DNA from: JAVBSN01 sp031547045
GTDB lineage: Bacteria; Bacillota; Clostridia; Lachnospirales; Lachnospiraceae
Length of the DNA stretch: 64,000 nt
Direction: 5' to 3'
Assembly (NCBI GenBank): GCA_031547045.1
Contig: JAVBSN010000007.1
Span: 1-64,000, forward strand
The notes below the pieces were generated by a model. The model had not been told where the DNA came from. It searched no databases and was given only the letters and a program-made list of their open reading frames with translations. Positions 17,061 through 25,672 of this stretch are shown one piece after another (the first letter of the stretch is position 1; each line of letters starts with the position of its first letter). The position numbers and the translations under genes are program-made.

Positions 17061-17093
17061 TACTATGCTCAGTGTATAGTAGATGTGTTTTTT
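17061..17093 (+). terminator. weak terminator-like hairpin between ribozyme and glmS
   Basis: TACTAT (17061-17066) and ATAGTA (17076-17081), with a 9-nt loop, are followed by GTTTTTTAT just 40 nt before glmS. The stem is short, so it may be an attenuator or a chance fold. Confidence 0.3.
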
Positions 17094-17131
17094 ATATATA
17101 ATAATACTGAACATTACAAGGAGAATATATT

Positions 17132-18949
17132 ATGTGTGGAATTATTGGATATACAGGAACTAACCCTGCTCAAAATATACTTATTGAAGGACTTGCCAAA
17201 TTAGAGTATCGTGGGTATGATAGCGCTGGTATTGCATTAACAAATGATGACAATAGCATCTCTATTAGAAAGAAAACTGGTAAAGTCGCTGAATTACGCA
17301 ATCACTGTGATCAAGAATCAAGCAATTCATCTTGTGGTATTGGACATACAAGATGGGCAACTCATGGTGGTGTTACAGATGCAAATGCTCATCCACATAA
17401 AGTTGGGCAAGTTGCTCTTATTCACAATGGTATTATCGAGAATTACCACGAGCTAGTTAATGAATATAATCTTGCGGATAAACTTGTTTCTGAGACAGAT
17501 AGTGAAGTTGTTGCTGCATTACTAGATTCACTATATGATGGCAATCCAATTGAAACAATAAAAAAAGGTGTAGCACATCTTACTGGAGCTTTTGCATTAT
17601 GTATTATGTTTGCTGATAAACCAGGTATTATATACGCAATAAGAAATGTAAGCCCTATGGTTGCTACTAGTACTAATGACGGTGCATTTATTGCTTCTGA
17701 TTTAGTAGCTCTTATTGAATATAACAAAGAATACTTTATTGTTCCAGAATACAGCATTTTAACAATGTCTGTTGATGGTATATCTATTGAAGATTTGGAA
17801 GGAAATACTGTTGAACCTGAATTGTTATCTGTAAACTGGGATATTGAATCTGCTCAAAAAGGTGGTTATCCACATTTTATGCTTAAGGAAATTTACGAAC
17901 AACCTGAAGCAATTAGCAAAACTATAGCTTCTAGAATTCGTGATGGCGTTCCTTTTTTTGAAGATGATGGTATAGAGGATAACTTATTTGAGGGTATTAA
18001 TAAAATAAACATAATTGCCTGTGGCACTGCACTTCATGCAGGTATGGTATTTAAGACAATGGTTGAATCTCAAATCAGAATTCCTGTTATTGCTTCAATA
18101 GCTTCTGAATTTAGATATGAAGAACCAATTATTGATGAACATACTCTTGTTATTGCTATTTCACAATCAGGCGAAACTATTGATTCCTTAGAAGCATTAA
18201 AACTTGCTAAATCATATGGATCAAAAACTTTATCAGTTGTAAATGTTAAAGGATCTTCTATTGCTCGTGAAAGTGACTATGTATTATATACACATGCCGG
18301 CCCTGAAATTGCAGTTGCAAGTACTAAAGCATATACTGTACAATTAGCAGCTCTATACTTAATAGCTTGTAAAATTGGTTTAGTTAATGGAAAATTTACT
18401 AATGAACAGGCAATAGACTTTACTAAGGAGTTACAAAATGTTATTCCTACTGTTGAGAAAACTCTTGAAATGAGTGACATGGTTAAAGATATTGCTAACC
18501 AAATTAAAGATGAACCAGATACCTTCTTTATAGGTCGTGGACTTGACTATACATTATCTCTTGAAGGTTCATTAAAACTTAAAGAAATATCATATATACA
18601 TGCAGAGGCTTATGCTGCTGGTGAATTAAAACACGGAACTATTGCTCTTATAAGTGATAATGTTCCTGTAATCGCACTTGCAACACAGTCTAAAGTTTAT
18701 AGCAAGGTTATCTCTAATATTAGAGAAGTTAAAGCTAGAGGCGCATTTGTTATATTATTGAGTAAAGATGAAAATATTACTGATACTAGTATTTGCGATA
18801 TTCATGTTACATTACCAAATGTACCCGATACATTTACAGTATTTGCATCAGCAGTTATTCTTCAATTGATTGCTTACTATACTTCAGATGCCAAAGGCCT
18901 TGATGTTGATAAGCCTCGTAATCTAGCAAAATCAGTTACAGTTGAATAA
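17132..18949 (+). CDS. glmS: glucosamine-6-phosphate synthase (isomerizing)
   Basis: The 605-aa enzyme makes glucosamine-6-P from fructose-6-P and glutamine, the first step toward UDP-GlcNAc and peptidoglycan. The N-terminal class II amidotransferase begins with nucleophile C2 (MCGIIGYTG) and has TRWATHGGVTD and NGIIENY. Two SIS sugar-binding domains follow (CGTALHAGM near 290; SQSGETIDSLEAL near 350; FFIGRGLDY near 465). The C-terminal DKPRNLAKSVTVE carries the sugar-ring-opening Lys. An AAGGAG site precedes the ATG. The upstream ribozyme gives feedback control. Confidence 0.97.
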   Translation: MCGIIGYTGTNPAQNILIEGLAKLEYRGYDSAGIALTNDDNSISIRKKTGKVAELRNHCDQESSNSSCGIGHTRWATHGGVTDANAHPHKVGQVALIHNGIIENYHELVNEYNLADKLVSETDSEVVAALLDSLYDGNPIETIKKGVAHLTGAFALCIMFADKPGIIYAIRNVSPMVATSTNDGAFIASDLVALIEYNKEYFIVPEYSILTMSVDGISIEDLEGNTVEPELLSVNWDIESAQKGGYPHFMLKEIYEQPEAISKTIASRIRDGVPFFEDDGIEDNLFEGINKINIIACGTALHAGMVFKTMVESQIRIPVIASIASEFRYEEPIIDEHTLVIAISQSGETIDSLEALKLAKSYGSKTLSVVNVKGSSIARESDYVLYTHAGPEIAVASTKAYTVQLAALYLIACKIGLVNGKFTNEQAIDFTKELQNVIPTVEKTLEMSDMVKDIANQIKDEPDTFFIGRGLDYTLSLEGSLKLKEISYIHAEAYAAGELKHGTIALISDNVPVIALATQSKVYSKVISNIREVKARGAFVILLSKDENITDTSICDIHVTLPNVPDTFTVFASAVILQLIAYYTSDAKGLDVDKPRNLAKSVTVE

Positions 18950-18962
18950 ATAGACATAATAA

Positions 18963-18986
18963 TAGGGCGGATGCATATCCGCCCTT
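18963..18986. terminator. hairpin between glmS and the convergent MCP gene
   Basis: AGGGCGGAT and ATCCGCCCT form a GC-rich 9-bp stem 14 nt after the glmS stop. The T-run is weak (TTGATTTAT), so the efficiency is uncertain. Confidence 0.55.
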
Positions 18987-19007
18987 GATTTATGGTTATT
19001 ATGAGTA

Positions 19008-19502
19008 TTACTCTTCTTCATCCATTAATTCTTTTGTTAATTCTTCTAACTCAACAATCTTCTCAAACATATCATTAGAACATTCAGTCTGTTCATCCAT
19101 TGCTTCTAACAATTCATTAAGGGTTGTCTTAATAACTGCTATGTCTTGAAAGAATATATTAAGTAATGATAGTACTTCTCCTGAAGAATCTTTTGCATCA
19201 TTAGCCAAAGTTCTCATCTGTTCAGCAACAACTGCAAAACCTCTTCCCGCTTCACCAGAACGTGCTGCTTCAATAGATGCATTAAGCGATAGCATATTTG
19301 TCTTACCCGATATAGCTTGAATGCTCTGTGTTGATTTCTTAATAACATCTGCATTCTTAGTGATGTTTTCCATTAATTCTGTTAACTTCTGTGCTTTATC
19401 TCCCATTGTTGTTGATATATTTTTAACAGTAGAAACATTACTCTCTATATTATTAATGTTGGCTAATATTTCTTGTGTTCCCGTATTGTTGTCGTTACCC
19501 AT
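19008..19502 (-). CDS. soluble methyl-accepting chemotaxis signalling module
   Basis: The protein of about 164 aa is a bare MCP cytoplasmic hairpin. The tip sequence SGKTNMLSLNASIEAARSGE...GRGFAVVAEQMRTLA is intact and binds CheA/CheW. Acidic heptad-rich coiled coils flank it. There is no membrane segment, HAMP or ligand domain, and typical MCPs are over 500 aa. It may be a soluble adaptor or receptor. GTG 19514 (168 aa) or ATG 19502 could be the start. No che genes are nearby. Confidence 0.8.
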   Translation of the reverse strand: MGNDNNTGTQEILANINNIESNVSTVKNISTTMGDKAQKLTELMENITKNADVIKKSTQSIQAISGKTNMLSLNASIEAARSGEAGRGFAVVAEQMRTLANDAKDSSGEVLSLLNIFFQDIAVIKTTLNELLEAMDEQTECSNDMFEKIVELEELTKELMDEEE

Positions 19503-19677
19503 AATCAGCACCACGTAGTAGTCTTATTAAAAATACTACATTTCCTTTCCAAATAATATTATATATTAAATTATAATATAAATATGGATAATTAACAACA
19601 GAAATATACTGAATTTCTCTACTTTTTTCATCATTTTCACTAAATTTATTTGTCTAATATTTACATATATAAATAAT

Positions 19678-19701
19678 AATAGCAGGTTTTCACCTGCTAT
19701 T
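19678..19701 (-). terminator. hairpin terminator after hsp20
   Basis: AATAGCAGGT-TTTC-ACCTGCTATT is a perfect 10-bp stem with a 4-nt loop, 7 nt past the hsp20 stop. It is followed on the minus strand by TATTATTTAT. Confidence 0.65.
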
Positions 19702-19707
19702 ACTATA

Positions 19708-20145
19708 TTATCCGATTGCTATACACTGATTTTTATTTTCTATTGCTACTGGTTCTTTCTTAGGAATGTCTATTTTCAAAATACCATTTTCAAAGTTTGC
19801 TCTAATATCTTCTTTAGTTATATCTTTTCCTACATAAAACCTACGCATAGTACTTCCTGTATAACGCTCTTTTCTTATATATTTACCTATTTCATCTTTT
19901 TCTTCTTTTTCTTCTGAATGTTCAGCACTAACATTTAAATATCCTTCTTTTAGTTCAGCTTTAATATCTTCTTTCTTATATCCTTGAAGTTCTAAATCTA
20001 ACTCAAACCTGTCATCATATTCCTTAACATCAGCACTCATTCCATATTCTTTTACATTATTTGTTTCGTAATTAACTGGTACCCAAAACTTATCATCGAA
20101 AAAATCATTTACAAAATTAGTTCTAAAAATAGTTGGCATAAACAT
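19708..20145 (-). CDS. small heat shock protein Hsp20/IbpA family
   Basis: The 145-aa chaperone holds an alpha-crystallin domain: DVKEYDDRFELDLELQGYKK near residue 44, the AELKEGYLNVSAEHSEE block, and the FENGILKIDIPKKEP signature near the C-terminus, followed by an IAIG tail. It binds unfolded proteins without ATP. A longer frame starts at 20163, but its first codons contain the GGAGGA ribosome site. ATG 20145 is therefore the likely start. A CIRCE operator covers the promoter. Confidence 0.93.
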   Translation of the reverse strand: MFMPTIFRTNFVNDFFDDKFWVPVNYETNNVKEYGMSADVKEYDDRFELDLELQGYKKEDIKAELKEGYLNVSAEHSEEKEEKDEIGKYIRKERYTGSTMRRFYVGKDITKEDIRANFENGILKIDIPKKEPVAIENKNQCIAIG

Positions 20146-20222
20146 ATTATTTCCTCCATTCAATTATATATATTATTTATTGTAAATTAGTTACTCAGGT
20201 ATTTGTCTGACCTGTTATATAA

Positions 20223-20251
20223 TATATAGCACTAATTGTTAGCACTGTCAA
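20223..20251 (-). promoter_or_regulatory. promoter of hsp20
   Basis: On the minus strand TTGACA (20251-20246) is followed after 17 nt by TATATA (20228-20223). The -35 lies inside the CIRCE element, so bound HrcA would block polymerase. Confidence 0.8.
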
Positions 20252-20265
20252 TCGTCGAGTGCTAA
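20239..20265. promoter_or_regulatory. CIRCE operator (HrcA binding site)
   Basis: TTAGCACTG-N9-GAGTGCTAA matches the CIRCE consensus TTAGCACTC-N9-GAGTGCTAA with one mismatch. HrcA represses heat shock genes through this site. Here it governs the hsp20 gene, which in many Firmicutes is not under CIRCE. Confidence 0.92.
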
Positions 20266-20398
20266 TTTTTATAAATATTTTATAATTAGAGGAATTGTCA
20301 GATTATTTTATTTATAATTTTTATCTTCTACAAACTTATACTCATCATTTATATATTTTTTCATTGCTCTTCTCTCTGGTTATTAAATATATCTATAT

Positions 20399-21052
20399 CT
20401 ACATTCTATAAGGATCTACTAGATTTAATAATATTTCATTTGACCTATCATTATCAAAACATGTTAAGAAAGAAAATTCTTTAATTACTATTCTCTCTCC
20501 TACTTCACCAAAATCATTATTGATACGGTACAATGGACCATTAACGGATCCACTACCTTTAATTGTGCATATATTATCATCGTTTACATCAATACTTTCT
20601 ATATTCCTCTTATATATCTTATATGTAAACATATCTTCCTCTTTATGCTTTTTCTTCTTACTTTGTCCATCTATAGGATATTCATTAACTTTCCAAAATG
20701 TATACATTACATAATCATTTTCTATAACAAAAGTACCATTTGCATAGCTACTAAATGGCAATGCACATTTATACTTTGCTGAATGTTTTGTCGTCACCGA
20801 AAAAAGATATGCCATTCCACCCATAGTAACTCCTGGCACGCCACAAATTATAGCTCTTTGTATCTCGAATGTATTCTCAGCACTACAAAGCAACATAGTC
20901 ATAAGTATCATAAATGAAACAAATATAATAACAGCAAGTCCTACTAATATCCAATAACCGATATGTCTTGGAATCCACATCTTATGTTTTTTTGCAATAT
21001 TTCGAAGGTACTTCTTCCTTTTTTGAAAATCATATTTTAAAATTTTATTCAT
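20399..21052 (-). CDS. membrane protein of unknown function
   Basis: The 217-aa protein has two membrane helices near residues 30-55 and 63-84 (WILVGLAVIIFVSFMILMTM; IICGVPGVTMGGMAYLF), a basic N-terminus, and a cytosolic C-terminal domain. That domain shows KNGT-like and IYKRNIESIDVNDDN features resembling a PH/YcxB-like fold. No family was recognised with confidence. It is a lone gene between the hsp20 promoter and the G1P dehydrogenase unit. Confidence 0.6.
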   Translation of the reverse strand: MNKILKYDFQKRKKYLRNIAKKHKMWIPRHIGYWILVGLAVIIFVSFMILMTMLLCSAENTFEIQRAIICGVPGVTMGGMAYLFSVTTKHSAKYKCALPFSSYANGTFVIENDYVMYTFWKVNEYPIDGQSKKKKHKEEDMFTYKIYKRNIESIDVNDDNICTIKGSGSVNGPLYRINNDFGEVGERIVIKEFSFLTCFDNDRSNEILLNLVDPYRM

Positions 21053-21171
21053 CTTGTTCTCCTCAATATTATCTTTCTACTTATATTTGTTTATATGGTA
21101 ATGAATTTTCAACACATATTCGATATACAATAATCAATTGCATTAACATTATTGTTTACTCAATTTACATT

Positions 21172-22239
21172 TCACTTGCTAAATACTTTTTTTAAAATCT
21201 CATCTTCCTGTAAAATCTGTTTAGCCATTTCCCTATATTTTTCTTCGTGTATAAAGGTATGTCTATGTGGTTTTATACTTGGTGCCATATCTATTGCCTT
21301 CATATAATCTTCTATATTTAAATCAAGTGTACATACATAATCCCAGAAACCTGTATCAGTAAATATTGTATTTACCCTCTTCCATCTATGATCTTGAACC
21401 TTACTCATAAGATAAGTTGCAATACCAACTTGTATTCCATGTAATTGAGGTTCTTCCTCTATCTTATCTAAGGCATGTGATATAAGATGCTCACTTCCAC
21501 TAGATGGTGCGCTATTTCCCGCTATCTCATTTGCAATTCCACTCATAGCAAGTGAATCAACTAATTCCCGTAAAAAAAGGTCATCTTTAATACTTTCAAA
21601 TGGTGTTCTTACAAAGCTATTTACTGCCTTTTTTGAAATCATCATTGCAAAATCATTTAGGGTATCATATCCTTGTTGGTCTTCATATAACCAATCATAT
21701 AAGGCTGTGATCTTAGAAACCAAGTCACCTATTCCTGAATATATAAACTTCTCAGGTGCACTTTTTATTACTCCTGTATCTATAATAATTCCATAAGCTA
21801 ATTTGGCTGGTACGGAAGTTCTCTTTCCACCTACTAATAGTGAAGCACTTGCACTTGAAAATCCATCACTTGATGCTGATGTAGGCACACTAATAAATGG
21901 TACTTTTCTTAAATATGCTGCATATTTAGCAGTATCAATAACCTTACCGCCACCAATACCTATAAATGCTTGTGTTCTTGAACCTGCGCTAAATGCAAGT
22001 TCAATAATGTCGTTAATATGGGTAGTATCTAATTCTCTATATTCAAGAACTTCAACATCATATTTTTTAAGAGAATCCATAATAGTATATCCAAACATAT
22101 CTATTAAGCCATTTCCAAAATATATTACTACACTTTTTAGATTGTTTTCCTCAAGGTATTTTCCTAGTTGGCCTAATGTTCCATTTCCTACCTTAAGAAC
22201 TGAAGGAATAGATATACGACTTCCATTTACTACTTTCAT
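21172..22239 (-). CDS. sn-glycerol-1-phosphate dehydrogenase family (AraM/EgsA-like)
   Basis: The 355-aa protein is an iron/zinc-type alcohol dehydrogenase fold of the G1P dehydrogenase group. It has GIGGGKVIDTAKYAA (NAD binding, near residue 96), SVPTSASSDGFSSASASL near 118, and metal ligands D/H in GNSAPSSGSEHLISHAL and LHGIQVGIATYL. Relatives reduce DHAP to sn-glycerol-1-phosphate, the stereochemistry of archaeal lipids. Bacillus AraM is one example. AAGGAGGG precedes the ATG, which overlaps the upstream HAD gene by 4 nt. Confidence 0.87.
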   Translation of the reverse strand: MKVVNGSRISIPSVLKVGNGTLGQLGKYLEENNLKSVVIYFGNGLIDMFGYTIMDSLKKYDVEVLEYRELDTTHINDIIELAFSAGSRTQAFIGIGGGKVIDTAKYAAYLRKVPFISVPTSASSDGFSSASASLLVGGKRTSVPAKLAYGIIIDTGVIKSAPEKFIYSGIGDLVSKITALYDWLYEDQQGYDTLNDFAMMISKKAVNSFVRTPFESIKDDLFLRELVDSLAMSGIANEIAGNSAPSSGSEHLISHALDKIEEEPQLHGIQVGIATYLMSKVQDHRWKRVNTIFTDTGFWDYVCTLDLNIEDYMKAIDMAPSIKPHRHTFIHEEKYREMAKQILQEDEILKKVFSK

Positions 22240-22892
22240 AATACACCCTCCTTAATTAAATACTCTTCCACTTCTTTATAAGTATCTACAGGTACATATT
22301 CTATGTTTTCTTTTTCTAACATTTCTCGCAGTGCTGATTTTGCAAATGCCATATCTGCTAATCTTGCTGGTGCTATATCAGGTTGACTATCTCCTGCAAA
22401 ATACACCTTGTCATAAATTGTTTTATAATAGGCAACTACCTTAGCCTTATCAATTCCATATCGTTCAGAATAGAACTCACTAGATTCATCTATAGTAAGA
22501 TGAATTCCCCTATCTCTATATTCTGCTGCATTTGAATATAGTTTTATTCCTTCTATACCCTTAGCTTTTAATAATCTCTCTATATAATAACTAGTTCCTG
22601 CACTAAGAATAACGAATTCCCCCCCACTAGCTTTAACCTTTTCTATAAAGTTAATAGCATAATCATCTAATTCAATTCTTAGTATATCTTCCATTATTTC
22701 ATCTTCATCCCTATTAATTGAACTATATATCATACCAAGAAAATCTTTGTCTAAATGTTTTCCTTCTCTCCACTCTTTAAATAATTGTCTTCCTCTATCT
22801 CCTATATATTTATCAATAACCATTTGATAAAAATCTTCTTTAGATAAAGTTCCATCAAAATCTGATATAAATACAAAATGCTTATCCTTCAT
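22236..22892 (-). CDS. HAD-family phosphatase, MtnX/SerB-like
   Basis: The 218-aa enzyme has all four HAD motifs: SDFDGTLSKED (nucleophile Asp), ILSAGTSYYI (Ser/Thr motif), a central Lys in the GIDKAKVVAY region, and YFAGDSQPDIAPA (acidic pair). It resembles 2-hydroxy-3-keto-5-methylthiopentenyl-1-P and phosphoserine phosphatases. A longer frame begins at 22919, but AGAGG lies 7 nt before ATG 22892. Coupling to the G1P dehydrogenase gene (ATGA overlap) suggests that it acts on a related phosphate. That is inference. Confidence 0.85.
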   Translation of the reverse strand: MKDKHFVFISDFDGTLSKEDFYQMVIDKYIGDRGRQLFKEWREGKHLDKDFLGMIYSSINRDEDEIMEDILRIELDDYAINFIEKVKASGGEFVILSAGTSYYIERLLKAKGIEGIKLYSNAAEYRDRGIHLTIDESSEFYSERYGIDKAKVVAYYKTIYDKVYFAGDSQPDIAPARLADMAFAKSALREMLEKENIEYVPVDTYKEVEEYLIKEGVL

Positions 22893-22893
22893 G

Positions 22894-23571
22894 TTATACC
22901 TCTTTTCTATCAATACCAAGTGCTTCTACTGCTTCTTCTAATCTCTCATTAAATTGCATATAGAAGTCTTCGTTTTTATCATATGCTTTTATGTAGAAAT
23001 TATTTAAGCAATATAGATTAATATTTTTTATAAAACTGTCATCTGATGATGATTTTATAAGCTCCTCCACATCATTTAAAAAATAGTGCCATCTTACTAT
23101 GTATTTATCATTTCTAGCTATATTATCTACATCTATCCATTTCTTAATCTTAACCTTAGTCTTATTTCTATCACATTCGTTTACTTGCAGAAAATATTTA
23201 AAACTGTTATTTGTATAATACCTTCCTAGTGGAAATATTCTGCATATACTTGGTCTAATTGAATGAATACTACATCTTCCTATATCATTTAAAAAGCTAC
23301 ATTTGTTATCCCCTTCTGCCATTTTCAGATTAGGTAGAATTATTCCATCAACAACATTTAATTCTATATTGTTAGCTAATAATTGCTCAAATGTTATATC
23401 TAATCCAGTTAGTAATCTATGAATATCTAGTGGGTCAAGTATTATTGAGTTTCCCATATCCATGCAACACGAACTACAACCTTCACAATCATTACAGCCT
23501 AGTTTTACTAAATCATTTATCTCATATAATTTTCCATCTGATATTTCATCAAGACTACAATTTCTCTTCAT
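22894..23571 (-). CDS. YkgJ-family cysteine-cluster protein (CxxCxxCC)
   Basis: The protein of about 225 aa carries CNDCEGCSSCC near residue 27 and a second set (C-SFLNDIGRCSIHSIRPSICRIFPLGRYY near 95). This is the metal-binding signature of YkgJ proteins, which bind zinc or iron-sulfur. Function is unresolved. GTG 23574 or ATG 23571 could start it, and AAAGGTGA favours ATG 23571. It is the first gene of the unit with the HAD phosphatase and G1P dehydrogenase. Confidence 0.87.
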   Translation of the reverse strand: MKRNCSLDEISDGKLYEINDLVKLGCNDCEGCSSCCMDMGNSIILDPLDIHRLLTGLDITFEQLLANNIELNVVDGIILPNLKMAEGDNKCSFLNDIGRCSIHSIRPSICRIFPLGRYYTNNSFKYFLQVNECDRNKTKVKIKKWIDVDNIARNDKYIVRWHYFLNDVEELIKSSSDDSFIKNINLYCLNNFYIKAYDKNEDFYMQFNERLEEAVEALGIDRKEV

Positions 23572-23615
23572 CACAAATCACCTTTCATGCAAACATGCTC
23601 CGTCTTTTCTTATTG

Positions 23616-23661
23616 TCAACATAAAAAACTCCCTATAAAGTATATCACATTATAGGGAGTT
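23616..23661 (-). terminator. intrinsic terminator of the carD-like gene
   Basis: AACTCCCTATAA (23627-23638) and TTATAGGGAGTT (23650-23661) form a perfect 12-bp stem, followed on the minus strand by TTTTTTATG. Confidence 0.88.
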
Positions 23662-23668
23662 ATTATAT

Positions 23669-24181
23669 TTAATTTTCTTCTTCAACTCTTTGTGCTATAA
23701 AGCTCTGCATGTCATCTTTGTTCATCTCAAGTGCTATTGCCATCTCTCCATATAACTGATCTTCAGCCATATGCAAGTATCTATCATCTATAGCTGTTGC
23801 CTTTTTACCGTCTGCAAATCTTTGCTGTTTTCTTACATATAAGGTTTTAATTATTTTTATCCATTCTACACAGTCACTACTACTAATTGCAGTTTTGTAT
23901 ATTTGCTCTCGCTTCTTATCATCATCTATCCATACTGTTTCTATATCTTCTATACGATCTACAATATCAAGCATATATTCTTTTGATGATACTTCCCTAA
24001 ACGGAATTTTATCTTCTGGTGCATCCGCTGGAAAATATACTTTACTGCCTTTAATATATTCAGGTATTAATGTATAGTATATTTTATTTTTGGGCATACC
24101 ATTTTCAGTTAATTCACCTATGTCTTCAATTCTACATACACCAAATTTTTTATGAACTACATAATCTTTTTCTTTAAACAA
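23669..24181 (-). CDS. CarD-family transcriptional regulator
   Basis: The 170-aa protein has an N-terminal RNA-polymerase-interacting Tudor-like domain (DYVVHKKFGVCRIEDIGEL, residues 6-24; YYTLIPEY; KVYFPAD) shared by CarD and the Mfd/TRCF RID. A helical C-terminal half follows (ADGKKATAIDDRYLHMAEDQLYGEMAIAL). Such proteins bind RNA polymerase beta and modulate open-complex stability. It is a single-gene unit with a strong terminator. Targets cannot be read from the sequence. Confidence 0.88.
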   Translation of the reverse strand: MFKEKDYVVHKKFGVCRIEDIGELTENGMPKNKIYYTLIPEYIKGSKVYFPADAPEDKIPFREVSSKEYMLDIVDRIEDIETVWIDDDKKREQIYKTAISSSDCVEWIKIIKTLYVRKQQRFADGKKATAIDDRYLHMAEDQLYGEMAIALEMNKDDMQSFIAQRVEEEN

Positions 24182-24232
24182 ATTTACACCTTCTTTTCTA
24201 TAATCACACTGAAAAAATCTTATTTACATATA

Positions 24233-24262
24233 ATTTTACCAAGAATTCTTATAAAATGTCAG
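24233..24262 (-). promoter_or_regulatory. candidate promoter of the carD-like gene
   Basis: On the minus strand CTGACA and TAAAAT are 18 nt apart, about 55 nt before the start codon. It is a moderate match. Confidence 0.4.
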
Positions 24263-24356
24263 TGTTTTAAGCTATTAATTTTATTTTCAGCACTTTTGTA
24301 TCTATACGAGTCCTCTTTATGGTTATTATGCCTATTGACTTTGGAGAATCATACCA

Positions 24357-24959
24357 TTATTCGCCTTCTTGGTATGGTGCCATCTCTAATCTGATGAAAT
24401 ATCCTTGGTCGTGATTACATACTGGACACACTTTTAATGCTTCTTTTCCTCTGTAAACAAATCCACAATTCAAGCACATCCAACCACATTCAACATCTGA
24501 TAAAAACAACTTATTTTGTTCAATTAGGTCTGCAAATCTTCCAAATCTATCTCCATGAATCTTTTCAATAGATGATATATTATAAAAAGAACGTGCTACT
24601 TCTGCAAAGCCTTCTTCTTTGGCTTTGTCAGCAAATATTCTATATACAGGGTCATTTTCTTCGTATTCGTTATGTTGGGCTGAACGTAACAGTTCAACTA
24701 ATGAATCGTTAATATCTATAGGATAAGTTCCATCTACAGTAATATTTTCTCCTGCTAATTGTTTTAAATGGTTATAGAATATTTCAGCATGTTCTTTTTC
24801 TTGGTCTGCTGTAAAAGTAAATATCGCTTCAATTACATGCATATTTTGTTGTTTCGCTTGAGAAGCAGCAAATGTATAACGGTTTCTTGCCTGACTTTCT
24901 CCTGCAAATGCTTTCATTAGATTAAGTTTTGTTTCGCTATCTTTAAATTCAACTGCCAT
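24357..24959 (-). CDS. rbr: rubrerythrin
   Basis: The 200-aa peroxide-detoxifying diiron protein has ferritin-like ligands in AFAGESQARNRY (E22 region), DQEKEHAEIF, and SIEKIHGDRF. A C-terminal rubredoxin domain has CLNCGFVYRG and CPVCNHDQG. It reduces H2O2 in anaerobes using electrons passed through the rubredoxin centre. The longer frame starts with TTG at 24971, but a GGAGG lies just before ATG 24959, which is the better start. It sits between the carD-like gene and cbiC. No PerR box was recognised. Confidence 0.95.
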   Translation of the reverse strand: MAVEFKDSETKLNLMKAFAGESQARNRYTFAASQAKQQNMHVIEAIFTFTADQEKEHAEIFYNHLKQLAGENITVDGTYPIDINDSLVELLRSAQHNEYEENDPVYRIFADKAKEEGFAEVARSFYNISSIEKIHGDRFGRFADLIEQNKLFLSDVECGWMCLNCGFVYRGKEALKVCPVCNHDQGYFIRLEMAPYQEGE

Positions 24960-25051
24960 AATTACCTCCAACTTTTCTTATTATAAATATTGTTTCCACT
25001 TTCAACCATTTATAAACATTAAGTTTGTTAGTATTATGTTATCTTGCTTAT

Positions 25052-25672
25052 CTAGTCTAGTTGATATATTAATGCATTACAGATAGCTGCTGCTACATTA
25101 CTTCCCCCTCGTCTTCCTCTTGCAACTATATAAGGAACATTGGTTGACATAATCAATTCTTTTGCTTCCACTACATTTACAAAGCCCACTGGTACTCCAA
25201 TAATTAATTTTGGTTTAACCTTACCCTCACGTATCATCTCATATAATCTAATTAGGGCTGTTGGAGCATTTCCAATTGCATATATAAAATCTTCATTCAT
25301 AGAAGCTGTCTTTTCCATACTAATTGCTGCTCTTGTAGTATTTTCTTTTTTTGCCTTCAATGCCACGTCTTCATCTGCCATCAAACAATGAACACTTCCA
25401 CCATACTTAGCTAATCTGGTTTTATTTATTCCTGACTTACCCATATTAGTATCAGTTACAATACTTGCTCCTTCACGTAATGCTTTCAATGTATCTTCTA
25501 CTACATTTTCTGAAAAACATAGATTGTCTACATAACTAAAATCTGCTGTAGTGTGAATAACTCTTTTAATAATTGGTGCTAGAGTAGGGTCTAATTCTAC
25601 TTCTAATTCTTTTTCTATAATTTCAAAACTTCTCTTCTCTATCTCAGAGGGTGTATACTCTACTATGTTCAT
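25052..25672 (-). CDS. cbiC: cobalt-precorrin-8 methylmutase
   Basis: The 206-aa enzyme moves the C11 methyl to C12, giving cobyrinate. Catalytic H40 is in KRVIHTTADF. Family blocks are VTDTNMGKSGI near 74, and IGNAPTALIRLYEM and GVPVGFVNVVEAKE later. Its start overlaps the cobO stop by 4 nt, so it is the last gene of the cobalamin operon. No clear terminator follows, so readthrough toward rubrerythrin is possible. Confidence 0.95.
   Translation of the reverse strand: MNIVEYTPSEIEKRSFEIIEKELEVELDPTLAPIIKRVIHTTADFSYVDNLCFSENVVEDTLKALREGASIVTDTNMGKSGINKTRLAKYGGSVHCLMADEDVALKAKKENTTRAAISMEKTASMNEDFIYAIGNAPTALIRLYEMIREGKVKPKLIIGVPVGFVNVVEAKELIMSTNVPYIVARGRRGGSNVAAAICNALIYQLD

Noticed and set aside
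20280..20360. An 18-codon reading frame on the minus strand between hsp20 and the membrane protein gene
   Set aside because: It is very short, with a weak AGAGAAGAG upstream and no sign of conservation.
24200..24262. Paired CACTGA/TCAGTG in the carD leader as a riboswitch
   Set aside because: The arms are only 6-7 bp and 40 nt apart, with no conserved core of a known riboswitch family. It is likely chance in AT-rich DNA.
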